Part shown: one piece after another, positions 18,450-26,585 of the stretch | How positions within the stretch are numbered: the first letter of the stretch is position 1 | Layout: each line of letters starts with the position of its first letter | Assembly: GCF_035304305.1 (NCBI RefSeq) | Contig: NZ_DATGQG010000054.1 | Coordinates: 1-64,000 of the forward strand | Length of the DNA stretch: 64,000 nt | Direction: 5' to 3' | Source: Ferrovibrio sp035304305 | GTDB taxonomy: Bacteria; Pseudomonadota; Alphaproteobacteria; Ferrovibrionales; Ferrovibrionaceae | The notes under the pieces: model-generated | Told to the model about the DNA's origin: nothing | Seen by the model: only the letters and a program-made list of their open reading frames with translations | The model's database searches: none | Position numbers and translations under genes: made by a program

Positions 18450-18869
18450 TCAGGCGTCGCCGCGCGGCAGCCAGGGGATGACGGCAACGTCGATCCCCTC
18501 TTCGGCCAGTTCCCGGGCTTCTTCCCGGCTGGCTTCGCCGTAGATGTTGCGCTTGTCGGCCTCGCCGTAATGGATCTTGCGCGCCTCCTCGGCGAACTGC
18601 TCGCCGACATAATCGGCGTTCTTCTCCACATGGTCGCGCAGCTCGGCCAGCGCCTTCAGGGCGGCCGCCATCTGTTTCGTCTCCTCGGCGGCGCGCTCGC
18701 CCCGGGACCGCGCGATGCGCGGCGCCATCGGCGCCTTGGTGACCTTCCGGGAATTACAGACCGGGCAGACGACCTTGCCGCTCGCCGCCTGCTTGTCGTA
18801 GGTGGCGCTGTCGTAGAACCACGCCTCGAAGACATGGTCCTTGCGGCATTTCAATTCGTACTTGATCAT
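18450..18869 (-). CDS. DUF1178 family protein
   Basis: A 139-residue protein. The N-terminus is a zinc-ribbon-like segment with Cys8 (KCRKDHVFEAWF) and the pair Cys35-x-x-Cys38 (VVCPVCNS). A charged helical middle follows, then the conserved end EEARELAEEGIDVAVIPWLP. The function of the family is unknown. I chose ATG 18869 because homologues begin MIKYELKC; the frame is open further upstream but unrelated there. In relatives this gene usually follows the nitrilase gene, which here is 2 kb away. Confidence 0.85.
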   Translation of the reverse strand: MIKYELKCRKDHVFEAWFYDSATYDKQAASGKVVCPVCNSRKVTKAPMAPRIARSRGERAAEETKQMAAALKALAELRDHVEKNADYVGEQFAEEARKIHYGEADKRNIYGEASREEARELAEEGIDVAVIPWLPRGDA

Positions 18870-18960
18870 GGGCGAACGTGATTCGGGGTGAGGCCCGGGT
18901 TTGAGCAAGACCAATAGCTTATACATGGCGCTGCGATAGCCGCGCAACAAGGGGTGGGCC

Positions 18961-19494
18961 ATGGGGGGCCATGCGCCACAACCGGAGGGGGGCAATCCCT
19001 CTCCCTGGATCGTCCGTTTCGCGCCGCTGGTTGCAGCCGGCAGCCGCGTTCTGGACCTCGCCTGCGGCGGTGGACGCCATGGCCGCCTGTTTCTCCAGCG
19101 CGGCCATCCCGTCACCTTCGTCGACCGCGACCTGACGGGCGTCGCCGATCTCCGGAACAGCCCGGATGCCGCCCTGGTCGAGGCCGATCTGGAAGCTGCG
19201 CCCTGGCCGCTGCCGGACCGGCAATTCGCCGCCGTGGTGGTGACCAACTACCTCTGGCGCCCGCTGTTTCCGGCGCTGCTGGCCGCGCTCGCGCCACAGG
19301 GCATCCTGCTGTACGAGACCTTCATGCGCGGCAACGAGCGGTTCGGGAAGCCGTCCAGCCCGGATTTCCTGCTCGTCCCCGGCGAACTCTACGAACGCTG
19401 CAGGGATTGCTGCGACATCCTCGCCTTCGAACAGGGCGAGGATGCCGTGCCAAAGCCCGGAATGCGGCAGCGCATCTGCGCCATCAAGCACTGA
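18961..19494 (+). CDS. Small class I SAM-dependent methyltransferase
   Basis: A 177-residue methyltransferase with the SAM-binding motif I at residues 31-38 (LDLACGGG, followed by RHG), motif II FVDRDLTG, and a beta4 strand AAVVVTNYLWRPLFPALL. The protein is short, with no extra substrate domain. In similar bacterial proteins the substrate is uncharacterised. It starts the plus-strand trio with the acetyltransferase (7-base gap) and the phosphatase. The ATG is one of two possible near here. Confidence 0.75.
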   Translation: MGGHAPQPEGGNPSPWIVRFAPLVAAGSRVLDLACGGGRHGRLFLQRGHPVTFVDRDLTGVADLRNSPDAALVEADLEAAPWPLPDRQFAAVVVTNYLWRPLFPALLAALAPQGILLYETFMRGNERFGKPSSPDFLLVPGELYERCRDCCDILAFEQGEDAVPKPGMRQRICAIKH

Positions 19495-19501
19495 GGCCGG
19501 C

Positions 19502-20041
19502 ATGGCGCAGCAGATCGAAACCGACCGTCTGCGGCTGCGCCGCTTCGCTGCCGAGGACTGGGAAGTCCTGGCGCGCTTCTACAGCGACGACACGGTCATG
19601 CGCCACATGCTCCCGGGCAAGGGCCTGTCGCGCCGCGAGGCCCAGGAACGCGCCAAGAGCAACATCCACAATTTCAACGACCATTGGGCACGGCGGAACT
19701 ACGGCGTCTGGGCCGTCGAGGACCGCCGGAGCGGCCGGCTGCTCGGCCAGTGCGGCCTGCGCTGGATTCCGGAAGCGGAACAAACCGAACTGCTTTACCT
19801 TTTTAGCAAGACGGTATGGGGCCGCGGCCTGGCAACGGAGGCCGGCCGTGCAGCACTCGATTTTGCCTTCACCAGAACCGACCTGAATCACCTGATCGCC
19901 GTCACCGCGCCGCAGAACAGCGCGTCGCAGCGGGTACTGTCGAAGCTTGGCTTCACCGCAACCGGCGAAGCACCGCTGTGGGAGCGCATCGTCAGCTGGT
20001 TCGAACTGTCGCGCGAGCGCTGGGCGACATCATCCGGCTGA
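19502..20041 (+). CDS. GNAT family N-acetyltransferase
   Basis: A 179-residue GNAT enzyme resembling RimJ/RimL-type acetyltransferases. It opens with IETDRLRLRRFAAEDWE, has the acetyl-CoA pyrophosphate loop in VWGRGLATEAGRAALDFAF, and ends with QNSASQRVLSKLGF. Acceptors of this subgroup include protein N-termini and small amines; the actual one cannot be read from sequence. It lies seven bases after the methyltransferase gene and is probably co-transcribed. Confidence 0.8.
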   Translation: MAQQIETDRLRLRRFAAEDWEVLARFYSDDTVMRHMLPGKGLSRREAQERAKSNIHNFNDHWARRNYGVWAVEDRRSGRLLGQCGLRWIPEAEQTELLYLFSKTVWGRGLATEAGRAALDFAFTRTDLNHLIAVTAPQNSASQRVLSKLGFTATGEAPLWERIVSWFELSRERWATSSG

Positions 20042-20094
20042 GCAGCCGGCGTTACGTTGCCATCATGCGGATTTGGTCTATCCTCTTTGCCGCC

Positions 20095-20937
20095 ATGATC
20101 GATATCGAGCAGCGTCTGAACCATGCCGAGCAGGTGATCCGCGAAGCGGGCAAGCTGGCGCGCGGCTTCTTCGACAATCGCAACGATCTCGTCATCAAGC
20201 TCAAGGGCGTGCAGGATTTCGTCAGCCAGGCCGACGCCGAGACGGAAGACCTGATCGCCTCGCGCCTGCTGGCCAGCTTTCCCCATGACGGCATCCTCGG
20301 CGAGGAGCGTGGCCGGCGTGGCGGCGAGACCGACGCCGTCTGGGTGATCGATCCGATCGACGGGACGGCCAATTTCGTGCGCGGTCTGCCCTACTGGTGC
20401 GTCGCCATCGCCCTAGTCTGCAGCGGTCGCATCGAACTGGGCCTGATCTTCGACCCGGTCAGCAACAAGCTGTACAGCGCGCGCCGCGGCCATGGCGCTT
20501 TCTGCAACGGACAGCCGATCGCCGTCAGCGGTGCGACGCGCCTCGAGCAGGCCTGCATCGGCCTCGGCCTCGGCCATGGCGAAGCGGGCGAGCCGCATGC
20601 CGCACTGATCGAGCGGCTGCTCAGGGCGCATTGCCAGTACCGGCGTCTGGGCAGCGGGCTGATGCTGATGGCGCTGACCGCCGAAGGCGCGATGGATGGC
20701 TTCTATGAAGCCCGCATGAAACCGTGGGATGCCCTGGCCGGACTTCTGCTGGTTCGCGAGGCCGGCGGCATGACGAACGACTATCTCGGTTTCGACGGCG
20801 AGGTCCGCGCCGAACCCGTGCTCGCCATCACCCCCGGACTGTGGAACGGCTTCTGCCAGGCAACCGGCGTGTCGCTGCCCGTCTTCTCAGAGGCGCAGAA
20901 CGGCTTTCACTCGGCCGCGCGGGCCGGCATCGCATAG
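20095..20937 (+). CDS. Inositol monophosphatase family protein
   Basis: A Mg-dependent sugar or inositol phosphatase of 280 residues. Metal ligands are visible: Glu70 (GEERG), Asp86 and Asp89 in the DPIDGT motif, and Asp212 in KPWDALAG. Members of this family act on inositol phosphate, histidinol phosphate, fructose bisphosphate or PAP, and the exact substrate is not clear. I used ATG 20095; an in-frame ATG at 20065 would add ten hydrophobic residues. The 3' end overlaps the convergent nitrilase gene by 31 bases. Confidence 0.85.
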   Translation: MIDIEQRLNHAEQVIREAGKLARGFFDNRNDLVIKLKGVQDFVSQADAETEDLIASRLLASFPHDGILGEERGRRGGETDAVWVIDPIDGTANFVRGLPYWCVAIALVCSGRIELGLIFDPVSNKLYSARRGHGAFCNGQPIAVSGATRLEQACIGLGLGHGEAGEPHAALIERLLRAHCQYRRLGSGLMLMALTAEGAMDGFYEARMKPWDALAGLLLVREAGGMTNDYLGFDGEVRAEPVLAITPGLWNGFCQATGVSLPVFSEAQNGFHSAARAGIA

Positions 20938-21749
20938 CTCGGATCGTGGCGCCAGGCGGGGATCTGCGCCCGCGCCTTCGCCACTTCGGCCAGATCGATC
21001 TCCACCGTCACGGCGCGCACGCCTTCTCCCGCATCCGCCAGCACCCGCCCCCAGGGATCGACGACCAGCGAATGACCGTAGGTCTGCCGGTTGCCCGGGT
21101 GATTGCCCCACATGGCCGGCGCGATGACGAAGGCGCCGGTTTCGATGGCGCGCGCCCTGAGCAGCACATGCCAATGCGCCTCACCGGTGGTGCGCGTGAA
21201 TGCGGCGGGGATCGAGATGAGATCGGCGCCCGCCTGCGCCAGGCCGCGATACAGGCCCGGGAAACGCAGATCGTAACAGACGCTCATGCCCAGCGTGGCA
21301 AAGGGCAGCGACGCCAGCACGCCCCGGTCGCCGGCGGCGATCGAATTGGATTCGCGGTAGGTTTCGCCTGACGGCAGGTCGACGTCGAAGAGATGGATCT
21401 TGTCGTAGCGCGCGGCGATCTCGCCGTCAGGCGCGAGCAGATACGAGCGGTTGAAGTTCCGGTTCGCGCCTTCCGGCTTCACGGCGATGGAGCCGACGAG
21501 AAACCAGGCGCTCATCTCCTTCGCCATATCCCGGAAGGCCTGCAGCGCGGGATGCCGCTCCTCGGGCCGGCCGGCGGCCACGCTTGCAGCGGCATTGGCT
21601 CCCATGAACCCGGAATTCTCCGGCGTGGCGATCAGTTCGGCGCCATCGGCGCGCGCCTGGCGCGCCAGCGCCGCGATCTGGGCGACATTGGCATCCATGT
21701 CGTCCCAGATATTCGGCTGCACGAGACCGATCTTCACGCGTCGCGCCAT
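20907..21749 (-). CDS. Carbon-nitrogen hydrolase (Nit1/NitFhit-like)
   Basis: A cytoplasmic nitrilase-superfamily amidase of 280 residues with the full triad: Glu44 (ATPENSGF), Lys117 (RYDKIHLFDVDLP) and Cys158 (SVCYDLRFPGLYR). The sequence around these resembles the Nit1 group, in which deaminated glutathione is a known substrate; that assignment is inference. It follows grxC by seven bases. Its end overlaps the phosphatase gene on the other strand. Confidence 0.88.
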   Translation of the reverse strand: MARRVKIGLVQPNIWDDMDANVAQIAALARQARADGAELIATPENSGFMGANAAASVAAGRPEERHPALQAFRDMAKEMSAWFLVGSIAVKPEGANRNFNRSYLLAPDGEIAARYDKIHLFDVDLPSGETYRESNSIAAGDRGVLASLPFATLGMSVCYDLRFPGLYRGLAQAGADLISIPAAFTRTTGEAHWHVLLRARAIETGAFVIAPAMWGNHPGNRQTYGHSLVVDPWGRVLADAGEGVRAVTVEIDLAEVAKARAQIPAWRHDPSYAMPARAAE

Positions 21750-21756
21750 GGCGTCC

Positions 21757-22017
21757 TCAGGCCGCCTGCAGCATCGGATCGAGCTTGCCGGCGCGGTCCA
21801 GCGCATGCAGGTCGTCGCAGCCGCCGATATGCTGGCCGTTGATCCAGATCTGCGGCACGGTGGTGCGCCCGCCGGCCTTCCGGCTCATTTCCTGCCGCTT
21901 GGCGGCATCATAGGACACATCGATCTCGGTATAGGTCTGGCCCTTTTTCTCCAGCAGCGCCTTCGCGCGCGCGCAATAGGGACACATGAAGGTCGTGTAG
22001 ATCACGATGTCTGGCAT
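21757..22017 (-). CDS. grxC: Glutaredoxin 3
   Basis: Glutathione-dependent dithiol oxidoreductase of 86 residues. The active site CPYC gives Cys12 and Cys15; TVPQIWINGQHIGGCDDL supplies the cis-Pro and glutathione-binding loop. I chose ATG 22017, since the family begins about three residues before the first strand and the longer frame is unrelated. It is the middle gene of comF-grxC-nitrilase. Confidence 0.95.
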   Translation of the reverse strand: MPDIVIYTTFMCPYCARAKALLEKKGQTYTEIDVSYDAAKRQEMSRKAGGRTTVPQIWINGQHIGGCDDLHALDRAGKLDPMLQAA

Positions 22018-22063
22018 GAGGGCCTCTGGGGACGGGTTTTTGTCATGAGGATCATATTGTGTC

Positions 22064-22840
22064 TCATTCCGGCCGGACAACCCGTGCCAGGGTCAGGACA
22101 TCCACCGAAGCCGCCCCCGCCTGCAGCAGCGTCCGGCAGCAGGCCGAGGCGGTCGCGCCGGTCGTCAGCACATCATCGATCAGCAGAATCCTGCGCCCGC
22201 GGATCGCGGCCGCCGCTTTCGGATTGGCGACAATGGCGCCGGCGAGAATCCGGCGGCGCTCCAGGCGGCCGGCATGACCGAGACTGCGGGTGAATTTCCG
22301 TCGCAACAGGAGATCGAGCTGCACCGGTTTGCCGCCCAGGCGGCCCAGCGCCCCGGCAAGCAGGCCGGACTGGTTGAAGCGCCGGCGCCAGAGTCGCCTG
22401 GGATGCAGCGGCACCGGCGCGATCAGGTCGCAGTCGGCGAGCAGCTCCGCACCGGCCTGGCGCATCAGTCCGGCCAGGCCTGGCGCGAGATCGGTGCGGT
22501 CGCCGCGCTTGAAGCGCAGCACCAGTTCGCGGCCGCCGCCGTCATAGACGAAAACCGCGCGGGCGCGGGCGAAGCGCGGTGGCCGGCGCATGCAGGCGCC
22601 GCAGACCAGACCCTCGGGCACCGAGACCGCGAAGGGCATGCCGCAGGACGGGCAGAACGGTGCTGCGATGAACGAGAGCGAGGGCCAGCATTCGACGCAG
22701 ATGCGGCCCGGCTCGTCGACCTCGCTGTTGCACAGCATGCATTGCGCCGGGAGCAGCGAGTCGACAATCCCGCGCCACATCCTGGCCGCCGCGCGCAGCG
22801 GCCGGACGGTCTGCAGAGAAAAGCTGCCCGTGTCTGACAT
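22064..22840 (-). CDS. comF: ComF family protein (phosphoribosyltransferase fold)
   Basis: A 258-residue protein. The N-terminal double zinc ribbon has four CxxC-type pairs (CMLC, CVEC, CPSC, CGAC) within residues about 34-82. The phosphoribosyltransferase-like domain carries the PRPP motif LLIDDVLTTGATASA near residues 220-235. In naturally competent bacteria ComF takes part in DNA uptake. In alphaproteobacteria, where comF sits with grxC, the role is not proven. Confidence 0.85.
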   Translation of the reverse strand: MSDTGSFSLQTVRPLRAAARMWRGIVDSLLPAQCMLCNSEVDEPGRICVECWPSLSFIAAPFCPSCGMPFAVSVPEGLVCGACMRRPPRFARARAVFVYDGGGRELVLRFKRGDRTDLAPGLAGLMRQAGAELLADCDLIAPVPLHPRRLWRRRFNQSGLLAGALGRLGGKPVQLDLLLRRKFTRSLGHAGRLERRRILAGAIVANPKAAAAIRGRRILLIDDVLTTGATASACCRTLLQAGAASVDVLTLARVVRPE

Positions 22841-22932
22841 GATCGGTGAGCCGTGCTTGACGCTGGGATAGGCATGACGAACGCGAGGACGGCCGCTAAG
22901 GTGGCAGAAAACCCATATCGAGGAAACAGGAG

Positions 22933-24714
22933 ATGACGGGCAGAACCATTCGCATCGGCGGCGCTTCGGCCTTCTGGGGCGATTCCATGGTCGCCGCGCC
23001 CCAGCTGCTGGCCTCCGGCCAGGTTGATTACCTGATTTTCGACTATCTGGCCGAGATCACCATGTCGATCATGGCCCGCATGCGTGCGAAGGACCCGGAG
23101 CAGGGCTATGCCACGGATTTCGTCGCCGTGACGATGAAGCGTCTGCTGCCCGAGATCGCGCGCCGCAGGGTAAAGATCGTCTCCAATGCCGGGGGGGTGA
23201 ATCCGGCCGCCTGCGCCGCCGCAATCCGCGGACTGATCGCCGAAGCCGGGCTGGATCTGAAGGTCGGTGTCGTACTGGGCGACGACCTGATGCCGGAGAT
23301 CGAAAACTTCCGGCCGCAGCTTCAGCCGCTGGAGCCGGGCGCCGCCACGCCGCAGCGCTTCATGTCGGCCAATGCCTATCTCGGGGCTGCGCCGATCGCG
23401 GAAGCGCTGAAGCGCGGTGCCGATATCGTGGTGACCGGGCGTTGCGTCGATTCCGCTCTCTGCCTCGGACCGCTGATCCATGAATTCGGCTGGGACATGC
23501 GGGATTATGACCGCCTCGCCGCCGGCAGCCTTGCGGGGCATATCATCGAATGCGGCGCGCAGGCGACGGGCGGCCTGTTCACGGATTGGCGCGACGTGCC
23601 CGACTGGGACAATATCGGCTATCCGATCGCTACCGTGTCGGAAGACGGCAGCTTCGAGATCGGCAAGCCGGAAGACACCGGCGGCCTCGTGAGCTTCGGG
23701 ACCGTGGCCGAGCAGCTGGTCTACGAGATCGGCGATCCGTCCGCCTATCAGCTGCCCGACGTCACCTGCGATTTCACCGCCGTGCGCATCGAGGAGCTGG
23801 CGCCGAATCGGGTGCGCGTCTCCGGCGCGAAAGGCCGGCCGCCGTCGGACCGCTACAAGGTTTCGGCCACCTGGCTCGATGGCTTCCGCGCCGTGGCGCA
23901 TCTCACCATCGGCGGCATCGAGGCCCGCGCCAAAGCGGAGCGCACGGCGGAAGCGATCCTGAAGCGTACGCGGCGCATCTTCACGCAGCTCAATCTCGGC
24001 GACTACCGCGCCACCTCGGTCGAGGTACTCGGCACGGAAGCCATGTACGGCGCGAATGCCCACGAGGGCGCTCTGGCCAGCCGCGAAATCGTGCTGAAAC
24101 TCGCGGTCAGCCACAGCGACAAGGCCGCGCTGGAGATCTTCGCCCGTGAGATCGCGCCGGCCGGAACCTCCTTCTCCGCCGGCACGACCGGCTTCTTCGG
24201 CGGCCGGCCGACGCCGCAACCGGTGGTGCGGCTGTTCTCCTGCTTCATCGCCAAGCAGGCCCTGCGGATCTCCCTCGATCTGGGCGGCACCGCAGAGCCG
24301 CTGCAGCTGCCGGTCATTGCGGGCGAGACGGCAGGCAGCCCGGCGGGCAAACCCGACCTCGCCCTGCTCCCCGACGGTGCCCGGAAAGACGTGCCGCTGG
24401 TCCGCCTCGCCTGGGCCCGCTCGGGCGACAAGGGCGATGACAGCAATATCGGCGTCATTGCCCGCAGGCCGGATTATCTGCCGGCGATCCGCGCCGCGCT
24501 GACCCCGGATAACGTGCAGCGCTATTTCGCCCATCTGGTGCAGGGACCGGTCGAGCGTTTCGAATGGCCCGGCATCAACGGCCTGAATTTCCTGTTGCGG
24601 CGGGCGCTGGGCGGCGGCGGGATCGCGTCACTGCGCAACGATCCGCAGGGCAAGGCTTATGCCCAGATGCTGCTCGACTATCCGGTATCGGTGCCCGCGT
24701 CATGGGATCTCTGA
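22933..24714 (+). CDS. AtuA family protein (acyclic terpene utilisation / DUF1446)
   Basis: A 593-residue protein with the AtuA N-terminal opening IRIGGASAFWGDSMVAAPQL and the long DUF1446 domain (SNAGGVNPAACAAAI, VVTGRCVDSALCLGPL). A separate C-terminal domain begins at about residue 495 (VPLVRLAWARSGDKGDDSNI). In Pseudomonas, AtuA belongs to citronellol/geraniol catabolism, but its enzymatic role is unclear. None of the partner genes (geranyl-CoA carboxylase, hydratase) is beside it here, so a terpene role should not be assumed. A GAGGAA sequence precedes the ATG. Confidence 0.85.
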   Translation: MTGRTIRIGGASAFWGDSMVAAPQLLASGQVDYLIFDYLAEITMSIMARMRAKDPEQGYATDFVAVTMKRLLPEIARRRVKIVSNAGGVNPAACAAAIRGLIAEAGLDLKVGVVLGDDLMPEIENFRPQLQPLEPGAATPQRFMSANAYLGAAPIAEALKRGADIVVTGRCVDSALCLGPLIHEFGWDMRDYDRLAAGSLAGHIIECGAQATGGLFTDWRDVPDWDNIGYPIATVSEDGSFEIGKPEDTGGLVSFGTVAEQLVYEIGDPSAYQLPDVTCDFTAVRIEELAPNRVRVSGAKGRPPSDRYKVSATWLDGFRAVAHLTIGGIEARAKAERTAEAILKRTRRIFTQLNLGDYRATSVEVLGTEAMYGANAHEGALASREIVLKLAVSHSDKAALEIFAREIAPAGTSFSAGTTGFFGGRPTPQPVVRLFSCFIAKQALRISLDLGGTAEPLQLPVIAGETAGSPAGKPDLALLPDGARKDVPLVRLAWARSGDKGDDSNIGVIARRPDYLPAIRAALTPDNVQRYFAHLVQGPVERFEWPGINGLNFLLRRALGGGGIASLRNDPQGKAYAQMLLDYPVSVPASWDL

Positions 24715-24775
24715 CCGGGATGACCCCGCAATAACCAGATAGCCGGCCGGGGCGCGGTGGCCTACCTTTCCGCTC

Positions 24776-25849
24776 ATGGAAACAGCCCTGAAACCGACCG
24801 ACGCCCAGTACGCCGCCATCCGCGGCAATGATCCCGCCGCAGACGGAAACTTCCTCTATGCCGTCACGACGACGCGGATCTTCTGCCGGCCCTCCTGCAT
24901 CAGCCGCGTGCCGAGGCGGGAGAATATCCGCATCTTCGCCGGCGCGGACGCGGCCCTGGCCGCCGGCTTCCGGCCCTGCAAACGCTGCCAGCCGGACAAG
25001 GCGCCGGAGGCCGATCCCCGACTGGAGCGCGCCCGCGCCCTCATCGACCGACGGCTCGCCGATGGCGAGCCGGCACCCAGCCTCGCCGAGCTGGCGGCTG
25101 TCGCCCATATGGGGGCGACGCATCTGCAGAAGCGTTTCGCCGCCGCCTATGGCGTCAGCCCGCGCGGCTATGCCGAGGCGCGTCGGGTCGCGACGCTGAA
25201 ACAGGAATTGCGCAACGGTAGCGGCGTGACCGAAGCCATCTACGGCGCGGGATTCGGCGCACCCAGCCGGGTCTACGAGAAAGCCGACCGCTGGCTCGGC
25301 ATGACGCCGGCCGATTACCGCCGGGGCGGTGAAGGCCTGACGGTCACCGTGGCGATCCGCCGCACCAGCATGGGACTGACCCTGGCGGCTGAAAGTCCGC
25401 GTGGCGTCGCTGCCCTGCTGTTCGGCACCAGCGCCGCCACCCTGCTGGACGAGTTGCAGGCGGAATTTCCCGCCGCCCGGATCGAGCGGAACGACGCCTC
25501 AGGAAGCGAGATCTTCGCGGCGCTGGAAGCCGTGCTGCGGGGAGAACCCGTTCCGCGGAGCCTGCGCCTCGATCTTCGCGGCACGCCCTTCCAGATCAGG
25601 GTCTGGACGGCGCTCCAGGCCATTCCGGCGGGGCAGACCCGGAGCTATCGCGAGATCGCCGCCGAACTCGGCCTGCCCGGCGCCGCGCGGGCAGTCGGTT
25701 CGGCCTGCGGCAACAACATCATCGGGGTGCTGGTCCCCTGTCACCGCGCTTTGCGCAGCGACGGCAGCCTCGGCGGCTACCGCTGGGGACTGAAGCGCAA
25801 GGAACGGCTGCTGGCCGGCGAGAAAAAGACGGAAGCCGCCGCCGAATAG
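24776..25849 (+). CDS. ada: Ada: methylated-DNA repair protein and transcription activator
   Basis: A 357-residue protein with the complete Ada architecture. The N-terminal zinc domain (residues about 10-75) has Cys37, Cys41, Cys68 and Cys71, which repair methylphosphotriesters and switch on activation. An AraC-type helix-turn-helix covers about 85-180 (LAELAAVAHMGATHLQKRF). The C-terminal O6-alkylguanine transferase has the acceptor Cys322 in VPCHRA. Activated Ada is expected to induce its own gene and other alkylation repair genes. alkA or alkB is not adjacent. Confidence 0.95.
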   Translation: METALKPTDAQYAAIRGNDPAADGNFLYAVTTTRIFCRPSCISRVPRRENIRIFAGADAALAAGFRPCKRCQPDKAPEADPRLERARALIDRRLADGEPAPSLAELAAVAHMGATHLQKRFAAAYGVSPRGYAEARRVATLKQELRNGSGVTEAIYGAGFGAPSRVYEKADRWLGMTPADYRRGGEGLTVTVAIRRTSMGLTLAAESPRGVAALLFGTSAATLLDELQAEFPAARIERNDASGSEIFAALEAVLRGEPVPRSLRLDLRGTPFQIRVWTALQAIPAGQTRSYREIAAELGLPGAARAVGSACGNNIIGVLVPCHRALRSDGSLGGYRWGLKRKERLLAGEKKTEAAAE

Positions 25850-26011
25850 CGACGACTGTCCACCGAGCCCGAAGTCCGGGTACGCCCGGTGACAGTCTCC
25901 TCGCCCGGGTGCAATATATCCGCGGAGAGTGTGATCCCTGTCGCCTTGCGAAAGGCTCGGACAAGTCTAACTTAGATATACCGGAAAACAGAGAAAATAA
26001 GGAGCAGTCCC

Positions 26012-26491
26012 ATGTCAGTCGCCATCGACATCGGCATCGCAGAAAAGGACCGCAAGAAAATCGCCGACGGCCTGTCGCGGCTGCTCGCCGATACCTACAC
26101 GCTTTACCTCAAGACGCATAACTACCACTGGAATGTCGAAGGCCCGATGTTCCAGACGCTGCATACCATGTTCGAGACGCAGTATACCGAACTGGCGCTG
26201 GCCGTGGACCTGATCGCCGAGCGCATCCGCGCGCTGGGCCATTACGCGCCGGGCTCCTATGCCCAGTATGCCAAGCTCTCCTCCATCGGCGAGGAAAACG
26301 GCGTTCCCAATGCGCAGGAGATGATCAAGAGCCTGGTCAAGGGCAATCAGGCGGTGACAAAGACCGCACGTGAGATCTTCCCGCTGGTGGAGAAGGCAGG
26401 CGACGAACCGACGGCCGACCTGCTGACCCAGCGCATGCAGGTGCATGAGAAAACCGCCTGGATGCTGCGCAGCCTGCTGGAGAAGAAGTGA
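26012..26491 (+). CDS. dps: Dps: DNA-binding ferritin-like protein
   Basis: A 159-residue mini-ferritin that forms a dodecamer, oxidises iron with peroxide and protects DNA. Ferroxidase residues are visible: His39 in NYHWNVEGP, His51, and Asp66 with Glu70 in AVDLIAERIRALG. The N-terminal tail is short with few lysines, so direct DNA binding may be weak. A strong AAGGAG ribosome-binding site lies at 25999-26004, seven bases before the ATG, and the 5' region is AT-rich, suggesting its own regulated promoter. A terminator-like hairpin follows. Confidence 0.95.
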   Translation: MSVAIDIGIAEKDRKKIADGLSRLLADTYTLYLKTHNYHWNVEGPMFQTLHTMFETQYTELALAVDLIAERIRALGHYAPGSYAQYAKLSSIGEENGVPNAQEMIKSLVKGNQAVTKTAREIFPLVEKAGDEPTADLLTQRMQVHEKTAWMLRSLLEKK

Positions 26492-26528
26492 TCGGCGGCT
26501 GATCCGCCTCACCGAAGCTTGATTGGCG

Positions 26529-26569
26529 CCCGGCCCGTGGCCCGCTAGGGTCATGGCCGGGTGTTTTTC
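26529..26569 (+). terminator. Probable terminator after dps
   Basis: A 7-bp stem CCCGGCC/GGCCGGG (26529-26535 with 26555-26561) encloses a CCC/GGG inner pairing and is followed by TGTTTTT. The loop is long, so strength is uncertain. It lies just before the msrP ribosome-binding site. Confidence 0.45.
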
Positions 26570-26585
26570 TGTTAGGGAGCGCATC

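Noticed and set aside
25862..25905. Possible terminator after ada
   Set aside because: Only a short CCGGG/CCCGG pairing is found, with no T-run after it.
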